Assembly: GCA_006227965.1 (NCBI GenBank)
Contig: SBFL01000297.1
Location: forward strand, 1-6,044
Length of the DNA stretch: 6,044 nt
Reading direction: 5' to 3'
From: Bacteroidota bacterium
GTDB taxonomy: Bacteria; Bacteroidota; Bacteroidia; Flavobacteriales; Flavobacteriaceae
The translations under genes were made by a program, and so were the position numbers. Shown piece after piece: positions 1-6,044 of this stretch. Position 1 is the stretch's first letter, and the number at the start of each line of letters is the position of its first letter. The notes below the pieces were generated by a model. The model ran no database searches, was not told the DNA's origin, and saw only the letters and a list, made by a program, of their open reading frames with translations.

Positions 1-1
1 A

Positions 2-298
2 AATGCGCAGACGGAACTTCAGGATCCCGAAGCCCTTGAAATAGAACGTATTTATGTCAGGAAGCCATTCCAGGGAAAGGGGTTGGGAAGCTGGTTGCTT
101 GATGAGATCAAATCTCTTGGCCGCGAGGAAGGGAAAAAGTATCTCTGGTTGGGTGTTTGGGAAGAAAACGGGGAAGCTATCCGGTTCTACAAACGACATG
201 GATTTGTTACTTTTGGGAAACACCCATATTACATCGGTTCCGACCGGCAAATGGACTGGCTGATGCAACTTGATTTAATGGCCGGGGAGACCCGTTAA
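2..298 (+). CDS. GNAT family N-acetyltransferase, PaiA-like (partial, 5' end outside window)
   Basis: The C-terminal 98 residues of a GCN5-related N-acetyltransferase, which would move an acetyl group from acetyl-CoA to an amine. The frame is open from base 2 to the TAA at 296-298, so the start lies left of the window. Visible fragment residues 13-29 hold the strand leading into motif A and its acetyl-CoA pyrophosphate-binding loop, QGKGLG (residues 24-29). Further on come the LWLGVWEENGEAIRFY strand-helix segment and the RHGFVTFGKHPYYIGSDRQMDWLM tail, typical of motif B and the end of the fold. The LGVWE-N-AI-FY-GF pattern and the D-Q-D-LM ending resemble PaiA-type enzymes (spermidine/spermine acetyltransferase in Bacillus), but the substrate cannot be read from sequence. 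The fold is a firm call; the PaiA likeness is from memory of the family. The next gene starts 10 bases downstream. Confidence 0.87.
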   Translation, partial: NAQTELQDPEALEIERIYVRKPFQGKGLGSWLLDEIKSLGREEGKKYLWLGVWEENGEAIRFYKRHGFVTFGKHPYYIGSDRQMDWLMQLDLMAGETR

Positions 299-308
299 CC
301 CACCAGAT

Positions 309-1463
309 ATGATGCAAAAAATCGTTTACTCAATCGCTTTTGTCTTTGGCCTTTCATCCATGACTGCCCAGGCTGACAGGTATTTTCCGGGAAAAGGCAC
401 TCCCTGGGAGAGCCACATTCCCGCTGAAGTGGGATGGGATGAAAACGCCCTGCAGCTGGCAGTTCGGTTTGCCCTGGACCATGAGTACTCTGGCCCGCGC
501 GATCTCAGAAGGGCCATCCTCAAAGGATTTGAAAGGGAACCTTTCCACGAAATCCTGGGACCTGTTAAAAAAAGGGGGGGTCCCGCAGGGATGATCCTGA
601 AGGACGGCTATGTTGTGGCTGCCTGGGGAGATACCCAAAGGGTGGACATGACCTTCAGTGTCACCAAAAGTTTCCTTTCAACAGTGGCGGGCCTGGCCCT
701 GGATGAGGGGTTGCTTCGTTCCACGGATGACCCCGTGTCCGGGTATATTTGGGACGGCACTTTTGACGGGACGCATAATTCAAAGATCCTCTGGTCCCAT
801 TTGCTGCAACAAAATTCCGACTGGTCAGGCAGCCTGTGGGGTTTAAATGATTGGGCAGACCGCCCGCCCCGTGAAGGAGGTCTTGACGAGTGGAAATACC
901 GGCCCCTGAGAGAACCCGGGACCGTAATGGAATACAACGATGTTCGGGTAAACGTGCTGGCGTATTCGCTGACCCATCTGTGGAGGGAACCATTGCCCGC
1001 TGTTCTCAAGCGAAAACTAATGGATCCGATCGGCGCTTCGAGCACCTGGAGATGGTTTGGCTATGACCATGCCTGGACGGTAATCGACGGCTACCGAATG
1101 CAATCGGTGACCGGTGGCGGTCATTCCGGAGGAGGGATTTTTATCAGTGCTGAGGATATGGCGCGGTTTGGTCTCCTGTTCCTTAACCGGGGTAACTGGG
1201 ATGGAAAACAAATTATCAGCGAGGCCTGGGTCCGTGAAGCCACAACCCCTTCAAGGCCTAATCAGAATTATGGATATATGTGGTGGCTTAACCAACCCGG
1301 GGAGCGTCAATGGGAAGGGGTTCCGGAGTCTGTTTACTACGCAGCAGGCTTCGGAGGGAACTTTATCGTTGTGGCCCCGGAAGAGGGCCTCGTGATGGTG
1401 CTGAGATGGCTGGAACCCTCTGAGATCGGGGAATTTGTCCGCAAAGTATATCGGGCATTTTAG
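309..1463 (+). CDS. Exported serine hydrolase, beta-lactamase / PBP-like family (class C fold)
   Basis: A 384-residue protein with an N-terminal signal peptide: M-M-Q-K, a hydrophobic stretch over residues 5-17 and a likely signal peptidase I site after AQA (residue 22), so it should act in the periplasm. The catalytic SxxK motif is S117-V-T-K120, giving the nucleophile and general base of the family that includes class C beta-lactamases, EstB-type esterases and 6-aminohexanoate-dimer hydrolase. The LLQQNSDWSGSLWG segment (165-178), the tyrosine motif Y209-N-D211 and GGIFISAEDMARFGLLFLNRG (275-295) are typical landmarks. The usual third motif (KTG/HxG) is replaced by A345-A-G347 in YYAAGFGGNFIVVAPEEGLVMV. 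The substrate is unknown; an esterase, amidase or peptidase role is more likely than resistance. Tandem ATG codons at 309 and 312 are both possible starts. It follows the GNAT gene by 10 bases and its TAG overlaps the convergent aminotransferase stop. Confidence 0.9.
   Translation: MMQKIVYSIAFVFGLSSMTAQADRYFPGKGTPWESHIPAEVGWDENALQLAVRFALDHEYSGPRDLRRAILKGFEREPFHEILGPVKKRGGPAGMILKDGYVVAAWGDTQRVDMTFSVTKSFLSTVAGLALDEGLLRSTDDPVSGYIWDGTFDGTHNSKILWSHLLQQNSDWSGSLWGLNDWADRPPREGGLDEWKYRPLREPGTVMEYNDVRVNVLAYSLTHLWREPLPAVLKRKLMDPIGASSTWRWFGYDHAWTVIDGYRMQSVTGGGHSGGGIFISAEDMARFGLLFLNRGNWDGKQIISEAWVREATTPSRPNQNYGYMWWLNQPGERQWEGVPESVYYAAGFGGNFIVVAPEEGLVMVLRWLEPSEIGEFVRKVYRAF
567..580 (+). repeat. A7-G7 homopolymer pair inside the serine hydrolase gene
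   Basis: Seven A (567-573) followed directly by seven G (574-580) fall in codons 87-91 (K-K-R-G-G) of the hydrolase, upstream of the catalytic SxxK. The frame continues unchanged through the tract in this sequence. Slippage of one base would truncate the protein before its active site. Confidence 0.9.
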
Positions 1464-2608
1464 AGCCGGCAAAGGATTTCACCGGCCCGTTTCAGGGTCT
1501 CTTCCGTTTTGGCGAAGCAGAAACGCAGCTGGCGGTTGTCCTGTCGCTCCAAATTGAAAACAGAAATGGGTATGCTGGCGATCCCCCGCTCCCGGGTGAG
1601 GTATTCGGCAAAGCTCAGATCACTTTCTTCACTGATCCCTGAGTATTCCAGCAATTGAAAATAAGTGCCCTCTGCAGGGGTATACCTGAAACGGGACCCC
1701 CTTACTGCCTCCAGGAATAGGTCTCGCTTTTTCTGGAAAAACGCCCCGAGCCCTTCATAATGGGACGGCTCCTCGAGATAGACTTTGAGGGCCCGTTGAG
1801 CCGGGTGATTCACCGAGAAGACCACAAATTCATGGAGTTTCCTGAATTCTTCCATCAGGGATGAAGGGGCCAGGCAATAGCCCATTTTCCAGCCTGTGAT
1901 ATGAAAGGTCTTGCCGAAGGAAGCACAGATAAAGGAACGTTCCTTCAGCCCGGGATATTTGCAGGCACTTTCGTGCGTGTTCCCGTCAAAGACGAGATGT
2001 TCGTAAACTTCATCGCTAAGGACCAGGATATTGGTAGGGCGGAGTATTTCCTCCAATTTCTTAAGGTCAGTTTCCTTAAGGATCGTTCCGCTTGGGTTGT
2101 GGGGGGTGTTTATGATAACCATCCGGGTCCGGGGGCTTAATGCCATTGAAAAGGCTTCCCAGTTAATTTTGAATTCCGGGCCTTCCAGCTGCAACAGGAC
2201 AGGAATTCCGCCGTGGGCTTTTACGGTGGGTTCATAACAGTCGTAGGCTGGTTTGAAGATGATCACCTCATCCCCGGCATAAACGGTGCTTGCAATTGCA
2301 GTGTAAATGGCCTGTGTGGCTCCTGCGGTCAGGGTGATTTCCGTTTCCGGATGGTAGGATGCTCCATAAAGCCTGGAGGTTTTTTCGGCTATGGCTTCCC
2401 TGAGGGAAAAGATCCCTCCCATGGGGGCGTACTGGTTAAAGCTCCCTTCAAGGGATTGCTGCATCAGTTTAATCAGCCCGGGATCCACACCGAAATCAGG
2501 GAACCCCTGCGAGAGGTTGATCGCGCCGGTCTCCGTGGCCATCTGGCTCATTTTGCTGAAAATAGAAGTTTCGAGTTTCGGGAGTTTGGAAGTGAGTTTC
2601 GGGATCAT
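1460..2608 (-). CDS. PLP-dependent aminotransferase, methionine aminotransferase (YbdL)-like, class I/II
   Basis: A complete 382-residue fold-type-I aminotransferase; such cytoplasmic enzymes swap an amino group between an amino acid and a 2-oxo acid. Visible landmarks are INLSQGFPDF near residue 30, the PLP phosphate-binding loop GATQA (96-100), Y122 in the position that stacks on the cofactor ring, NTPHNPSG with N171, D199 and Y202 in LSDEVYEHL, the Schiff-base lysine K233 in SFGKTFHITGWKMGYCLAP, and R362 in LRFCFAK for the substrate carboxylate. The H-TGWK-GYC-AP segment is close to E. coli YbdL, a methionine (and aromatic) aminotransferase also related to kynurenine/glutamine transaminase K, so a role in methionine salvage is a reasonable inference. 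Substrate choice is not proven by sequence. The ATG (2606-2608) gives the expected family length. It sits 74 bases after sdhB, beyond a terminator, and its TAA overlaps the hydrolase stop. Confidence 0.93.
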   Translation of the reverse strand: MIPKLTSKLPKLETSIFSKMSQMATETGAINLSQGFPDFGVDPGLIKLMQQSLEGSFNQYAPMGGIFSLREAIAEKTSRLYGASYHPETEITLTAGATQAIYTAIASTVYAGDEVIIFKPAYDCYEPTVKAHGGIPVLLQLEGPEFKINWEAFSMALSPRTRMVIINTPHNPSGTILKETDLKKLEEILRPTNILVLSDEVYEHLVFDGNTHESACKYPGLKERSFICASFGKTFHITGWKMGYCLAPSSLMEEFRKLHEFVVFSVNHPAQRALKVYLEEPSHYEGLGAFFQKKRDLFLEAVRGSRFRYTPAEGTYFQLLEYSGISEESDLSFAEYLTRERGIASIPISVFNLERQDNRQLRFCFAKTEETLKRAGEILCRL

Positions 2609-2625
2609 GACCTCGCTGTTTTATT

Positions 2626-2661
2626 AAAAATAAAAAATCCCGGTCGCCTGAGCGCCGGGAT
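2626..2661 (-). terminator. Intrinsic terminator ending the sdhCAB operon
   Basis: Read on the minus strand, ATCCCGG (2661-2655) pairs perfectly with CCGGGAT (2643-2637) over 7 base pairs. The 11-base interior can add a 2-bp GC/GC inner stem (2652-2653 with 2646-2647) capped by a 4-base loop. The stem runs directly into TTTTTTATTTTT (2637-2626). It begins 21 bases after the sdhB stop. On the plus strand no T-run follows the stem, so it should work only in the sdh direction. Confidence 0.9.
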
Positions 2662-2682
2662 CTCAAAGATTATCTGGCTGGC

Positions 2683-3429
2683 TTATCCTTTGGTGGTTGC
2701 CATCAGATATTCCCGGTTCATCCGGGCGATGTTTTCAAGGGAAATTCCTTTGGGGCATTCAACTTCGCAGGCCCCTGTATTGGTACAGTTCCCGAAACCT
2801 TCCAGGTCCATTTGGCGCACCATGTTCTGCACGCGTTCTGTCGCCTCCACACGCCCCTGTGGCAGCAGGGCGAATTGGGAGACTTTTGCCGAGGTGAACA
2901 ACATGGCACTCGCGTTCTTACAGGCGGCAACACAGGCGCCGCATCCAATGCAGGCCGCGGCATTGAAGGATTCGTCTGCTTTTTCCTTTTCAATGGGTAT
3001 GGCATTTGCATCCACGGTATGTCCGGAAGTGTTGACAGAAATATAGCCCCCCGCCTGCTGGATCCTGTCAAAGGCAGTCCGGTCTACCATCAGGTCTTTG
3101 ATCACCGGAAAGGCCGTGGCCCGGAAAGGTTCGATCACAATGGTGTCCCCATCCCTGAAACGCCTCATGTGCAGCTGGCATGTGGTAATAAGCCGGTCTG
3201 GCCCATGAGGTTCCCCATTGATCATAAGGGAGCAGCTTCCGCAGATACCTTCCCGGCAGTCATGGTCAAAAACCACGGGCTCTTCCCCTTGTTCGATAAG
3301 TCCCTGATTGAGGACATCCAACATTTCCAGAAAGGACATATCGCCTTCAATGTCGCTGATGGGATAATCCACCAGCTTGCCTTTGGAGTTACCGTCTTTC
3401 TGGCGCCAAATCTTTAAGAGTAGATTCAT
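2683..3429 (-). CDS. sdhB: Succinate dehydrogenase iron-sulfur subunit (SdhB)
   Basis: A 248-residue electron-transfer subunit of complex II that passes electrons from the SdhA flavin to the quinone site at the membrane. The N-terminal ferredoxin-like domain holds the [2Fe-2S] cysteines C58, C63 and C66 in [12 protein letters not shown], plus C84 in ITTCQLH. The C-terminal domain has the [11 protein letters not shown] block and [16 protein letters not shown]. By comparison with E. coli SdhB, C160, C163, C166 and C225 bind [4Fe-4S], and C170, C215 and C221 bind [3Fe-4S]. All eleven ligands are present, so the protein looks fully functional. The ATG at 3427-3429 follows sdhA by 60 bases, a larger gap than sdhC-sdhA, with no Shine-Dalgarno sequence but an A/T-rich stretch just before the start, usual for Bacteroidota. 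It is the last gene before the terminator. A fumarate reductase label is possible from sequence alone. Confidence 0.97.
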   Translation of the reverse strand: MNLLLKIWRQKDGNSKGKLVDYPISDIEGDMSFLEMLDVLNQGLIEQGEEPVVFDHDCREGICGSCSLMINGEPHGPDRLITTCQLHMRRFRDGDTIVIEPFRATAFPVIKDLMVDRTAFDRIQQAGGYISVNTSGHTVDANAIPIEKEKADESFNAAACIGCGACVAACKNASAMLFTSAKVSQFALLPQGRVEATERVQNMVRQMDLEGFGNCTNTGACEVECPKGISLENIARMNREYLMATTKG

Positions 3430-3489
3430 AGCAACTATTTTTGATGCCTGCTTTGCGCATTCAGCTAAAAATGCTCATGCACGGGCACT

Positions 3490-5493
3490 CTATTTATAAC
3501 TTCTGGTTTTGAGTTCCACATTTTCAAACAGCAAATCTTCCCTGTGGAGGACTGCATCCCTGGGTTCACCCTTATACTCCCAGGCAGAGACAAAGCTGAA
3601 GTTTTTGTCATCCCGAAGGGCTTCACCTTCCTCTGTCTGATATTCCTCCCGGAAATGCCCCCCACAGGATTCGTTCCGCTCCAGGGCGTCTTTGGCAAAC
3701 AACTCCCCAAGCTCCAGGAAATCTGCCACGCGTCCGGCTTTTTCCAGTTCGGTATTCATGCCGTCCATGCTGCCGGGTACGAGGACATTTTCATAAAAGT
3801 CCTTCCGCAGGACAGCAATTTCATCTATGGCCTCCTTTAGTTCTTTTGCATTTCGGGACATCCCGCATTTGTTCCACATGATCTTGCCGAGCTTCTTGTG
3901 GTAATAATCCACCGGGTTCTTGCCTTTGGCGTCCACAATCCGCTGCAGGCGTTCCCGCACTTCAGCTTCTGTTTTTTCAAAGGCTTCACTGTCTGTGGAG
4001 ATGGGCCCCGTGCGAATATCGTCAGACAAATAATCCCCTATGGTATATGGAAGCACGAAATACCCGTCTGCAAGACCCTGCATCAGGGCAGAGGCTCCGA
4101 GGCGGTTTGCCCCGTGATCGCTGAAGTTGGCCTCCCCCGTACAGTAGCATCCGGGGATGGTCGTCTGCAGGTTGTAATCTACCCAAAGACCTCCCATGGT
4201 ATAGTGAACGGCCGGGTAAATCATCATTGGGGTTTTATACGGGTTCTCGTCCACGATCTTTTCATACATCTGGAAAAGGTTCCCGTACTTGGCTGCGATG
4301 ACTTCCTCTCCCAGCAGGGTAATGGTTTCCTTGTCGGGATCCTTGATCCCTGAAGTCATGGCTTTTTCTTTCCCATAGCGCTGGATGGCAGATGCAAAAT
4401 CCAGGTAGACAGCTTCCCCTGTTTTATTTACGCCGAACCCGGCGTCGCAACGCTCTTTGGCAGCCCTCGAGGCCACATCGCGTGGGACGAGGTTGCCGAA
4501 GGCCGGGTACCGACGCTCCAGATAGTAATCCCGGTCTTCCTCAGGGATTTGGGTGGGTTTGAGTTTTCCTTCCCGGATTGCCTGGGCGTCTTCAGGTTTT
4601 TTTGGAACCCAGATGCGCCCGTCATTCCTGAGGGACTCGGACATCAGCGTCAGTTTTGACTGATGGTCTCCCGAGACGGGGATGCATGTTGGGTGTATCT
4701 GCGTGAAGCAGGGGTTTGCGAAAAAGGCCCCCCTTCGATGAGCCCGCCAGGCAGACGTCACATTGCTTCCCATGGCATTGGTGGAGAGGAAAAAGACATT
4801 TCCATACCCTCCGGTTGCCAGTACCACCGCATGGGCGGAATGACGTTGAATTTCACCGGTTATCAGGTCCCTGGCGATAATGCCGCGGGCTTTGCCATCC
4901 ACCAGCACGACATCCAGCATTTCATGGCGGGTATAGGATTTGATCTTCCCCCTGTGGATCTGACGGTTCATGGCGGCATAGGCCCCCAGCAGGAGTTGCT
5001 GTCCTGTTTGTCCCTTGGCGTAAAAAGTCCTGGATACGAGCACCCCTCCGAAAGAACGGTTGTCCAGAAGCCCCCCGTATTCACGTGCAAAGGGAACCCC
5101 CTGGGCCACGCACTGGTCGATAATGTTGACGGATTCTTCTGCCAGCCGGTATACGTTGGCTTCGCGGGAGCGGTAATCCCCGCCTTTGATAGTGTCGTAA
5201 AAAAGACGGTAGGGGCTGTCCCCGTCTCCCTGGTAATTCTTGGCAGCGTTGATGCCCCCCTGGGCTGCGATACTGTGAGCACGCCTCGGGGAATCCTGGT
5301 AACAGAATGTCTTTACATTGTAGCCCAGCTCGGCCAGGGTAGCCGCAGCAGAGGCCCCTGCCAGTCCGGTCCCCACGATAATGATGTCGATGTTCCGTTT
5401 GTTGGCCGGATTAACCAGGTTGATGTCGTTCTTGTGTTTGGTCCATTTTTCGGCCAGTGGCCCGGATGGCACCTTGGAGTCCAGAATTCCCAT
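3490..5493 (-). CDS. sdhA: Succinate dehydrogenase flavoprotein subunit (SdhA)
   Basis: A 667-residue catalytic subunit oxidising succinate to fumarate with covalently bound FAD. The dinucleotide-binding glycines are G41-T-G-L-A-G46, and H73 in [11 protein letters not shown] is the expected covalent FAD attachment site. Active-site landmarks include H267 in [11 protein letters not shown]338 in VPRDVASR (matching E. coli SdhA R286, the proton-transfer arginine), H430 in AVHYTMGG and R464 in [22 protein letters not shown] is the C-terminal FAD-domain signature. The protein is about 80 residues longer than E. coli SdhA. The extra length includes an N-terminal extension and an insertion around 293-330, where the usual RGEGG motif reads R289-NDGR, both features of the non-classical Bacteroidota/epsilonproteobacterial type. 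The ATG at 5491-5493 lies 2 bases after the sdhC stop, so translation is probably coupled. The reverse reaction (fumarate reduction) cannot be excluded. Confidence 0.97.
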   Translation of the reverse strand: MGILDSKVPSGPLAEKWTKHKNDINLVNPANKRNIDIIIVGTGLAGASAAATLAELGYNVKTFCYQDSPRRAHSIAAQGGINAAKNYQGDGDSPYRLFYDTIKGGDYRSREANVYRLAEESVNIIDQCVAQGVPFAREYGGLLDNRSFGGVLVSRTFYAKGQTGQQLLLGAYAAMNRQIHRGKIKSYTRHEMLDVVLVDGKARGIIARDLITGEIQRHSAHAVVLATGGYGNVFFLSTNAMGSNVTSAWRAHRRGAFFANPCFTQIHPTCIPVSGDHQSKLTLMSESLRNDGRIWVPKKPEDAQAIREGKLKPTQIPEEDRDYYLERRYPAFGNLVPRDVASRAAKERCDAGFGVNKTGEAVYLDFASAIQRYGKEKAMTSGIKDPDKETITLLGEEVIAAKYGNLFQMYEKIVDENPYKTPMMIYPAVHYTMGGLWVDYNLQTTIPGCYCTGEANFSDHGANRLGASALMQGLADGYFVLPYTIGDYLSDDIRTGPISTDSEAFEKTEAEVRERLQRIVDAKGKNPVDYYHKKLGKIMWNKCGMSRNAKELKEAIDEIAVLRKDFYENVLVPGSMDGMNTELEKAGRVADFLELGELFAKDALERNESCGGHFREEYQTEEGEALRDDKNFSFVSAWEYKGEPRDAVLHREDLLFENVELKTRSYK

Positions 5494-5495
5494 AA

Positions 5496-6044
5496 TTAAT
5501 GCGTTATCGGGTTTAGGTGATGATAAAGGGCAATAAAGACGAAAAGAAGCGGAACCACGATGGCATAAAGCCGGGTGAAGTTCCGGATCCCGGGGGTATA
5601 CTTGTTGTTAACTCCCATGGACTGGAAGGAAGAGGCAAAACCGTGCCACAGGTGCAGGGACAGCAGCACGAAGGAAATCACGTACAGGACCGTCCGCCAC
5701 ACGGGTTCAAATTTTTCTACCGTTTCCTCATAGTAACGGGTGGGGTCCTCGGGGTTTGCCTCTACGAATTTGTAGGTGATCTCATGAATCCAGAAGTCGT
5801 AGAAATGCAACCCCAGGAATGCCAGCACCACGGCACCGGAGATGATCATGTTCCTGGAAACCCAGGGAGCGTTGGCTCCTCCCCGGAATTTTACATATTT
5901 GACAACTCTTGCTTTTTTGTTTTGCACTTCCAGGACAAAGCCCATGGCGAAATGGACAACCACCCCAGCGATCAGTATGGGCTGCATGATAAATTGTACC
6001 AATGGGTTGTAGCCCATGAAATGAGACCACTGGTTAAAAATTTC
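5496..6044 (-). CDS. sdhC: Succinate dehydrogenase cytochrome b subunit (SdhC; partial, N-terminus outside window)
   Basis: The membrane anchor of complex II, carrying heme b and the quinone site. The frame is open to the right edge, so 182 C-terminal residues are visible and the true start is outside. The internal ATG at 6015-6017 is not the start, because the family-typical sequence continues upstream of it (EIFNQWSHF). Four hydrophobic helices can be seen, at about fragment residues 14-38 ([20 protein letters not shown]), 66-86, 116-140 ([20 protein letters not shown]) and 157-176. With one more helix off the edge this gives the five-helix single-subunit anchor of the B. subtilis/Wolinella type, which normally binds two hemes. 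Candidate axial histidines are H31, H80 and H131 or H134. [12 protein letters not shown] between the first two visible helices is typical of flavobacterial SdhC. The TAA (5496-5498) is 2 bases before sdhA. Confidence 0.95.
   Translation of the reverse strand, partial: EIFNQWSHFMGYNPLVQFIMQPILIAGVVVHFAMGFVLEVQNKKARVVKYVKFRGGANAPWVSRNMIISGAVVLAFLGLHFYDFWIHEITYKFVEANPEDPTRYYEETVEKFEPVWRTVLYVISFVLLSLHLWHGFASSFQSMGVNNKYTPGIRNFTRLYAIVVPLLFVFIALYHHLNPITH

Noticed and set aside
54..263. A 69-codon frame overlapping the acetyltransferase in another frame
   Set aside because: The neighbouring frame carries a clear GNAT motif A and C-terminal region; this one encodes nothing recognisable.
2213..3046. 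A 277-codon open frame on the plus strand
   Set aside because: It runs antisense across the aminotransferase start, the terminator and sdhB, and its translation is rich in Gly, Pro and Cys with no recognisable domain. All three minus-strand elements are well supported.
2812..3417. A 201-codon plus-strand frame opposite sdhB
   Set aside because: It mirrors the conserved sdhB sequence, has no domain features, and has no independent start context.
3430..3489. Possible hairpins in the 60-base sdhA-sdhB gap
   Set aside because: Only 3-4 bp stems such as GCAT/ATGC can be formed, too weak to call an attenuator or processing site.
3465..3710. A minus-strand frame crossing the sdhA end and the sdhA-sdhB gap, as a possible small gene or sdhA frameshift
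   Set aside because: SdhA is complete, ending with the family-typical TRSYK, so no frameshift is needed, and the alternative frame shows no domain.
4663..5499. A 278-codon open frame on the plus strand opposite sdhA
   Set aside because: It lies entirely antisense to the highly conserved N-terminal half of SdhA and resembles no protein family I know; it is an expected shadow of a GC-rich coding strand.
6015..6017. ATG as the start of a 173-residue SdhC
   Set aside because: The frame stays open upstream to the window edge with family-like residues, and one of the five expected membrane helices would be missing.

Overview
The window looks like ordinary chromosomal DNA from a member of the Bacteroidota, most likely a Flavobacteriaceae species with a fairly high GC content (roughly half by eye; I did not compute it). 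The basis is the gene order sdhC-sdhA-sdhB with a single fused cytochrome b subunit, the long non-classical SdhA with its characteristic N-terminal extension and central insertion, and the lack of clear Shine-Dalgarno sequences before the starts I examined. The assignment comes from recognising protein sequence, not from a search.

Left part, plus strand (1-1463): the C-terminal part of a PaiA-like GNAT N-acetyltransferase enters from the left edge. It is followed after 10 bases by a complete exported serine hydrolase of the beta-lactamase / penicillin-binding-protein-like family. The close spacing suggests co-transcription.

Middle, minus strand (1460-2608): a complete fold-type-I PLP aminotransferase of the YbdL / methionine aminotransferase type runs toward the hydrolase. 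The two genes share 4 bases at their stop codons, and no terminator is visible between them.

Right part, minus strand (2683-6044): a succinate dehydrogenase operon. The cytochrome b subunit sdhC runs off the right edge and lacks its N-terminus. It is followed by sdhA (flavoprotein, 2-base gap) and sdhB (iron-sulfur protein, 60-base gap). A clear intrinsic terminator at 2626-2661 ends this operon, just upstream of the aminotransferase gene. Together the three subunits form a membrane-bound succinate:menaquinone oxidoreductase (complex II) joining the TCA cycle to the respiratory chain.

I found no mobile element, CRISPR array, RNA gene or undescribed system. The points worth a second look are small: altered active-site motifs and an A7-G7 tract in the serine hydrolase, the terminator crowded against the aminotransferase start, and the stop-codon overlap. 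No stretch over 300 bases lacks a gene.
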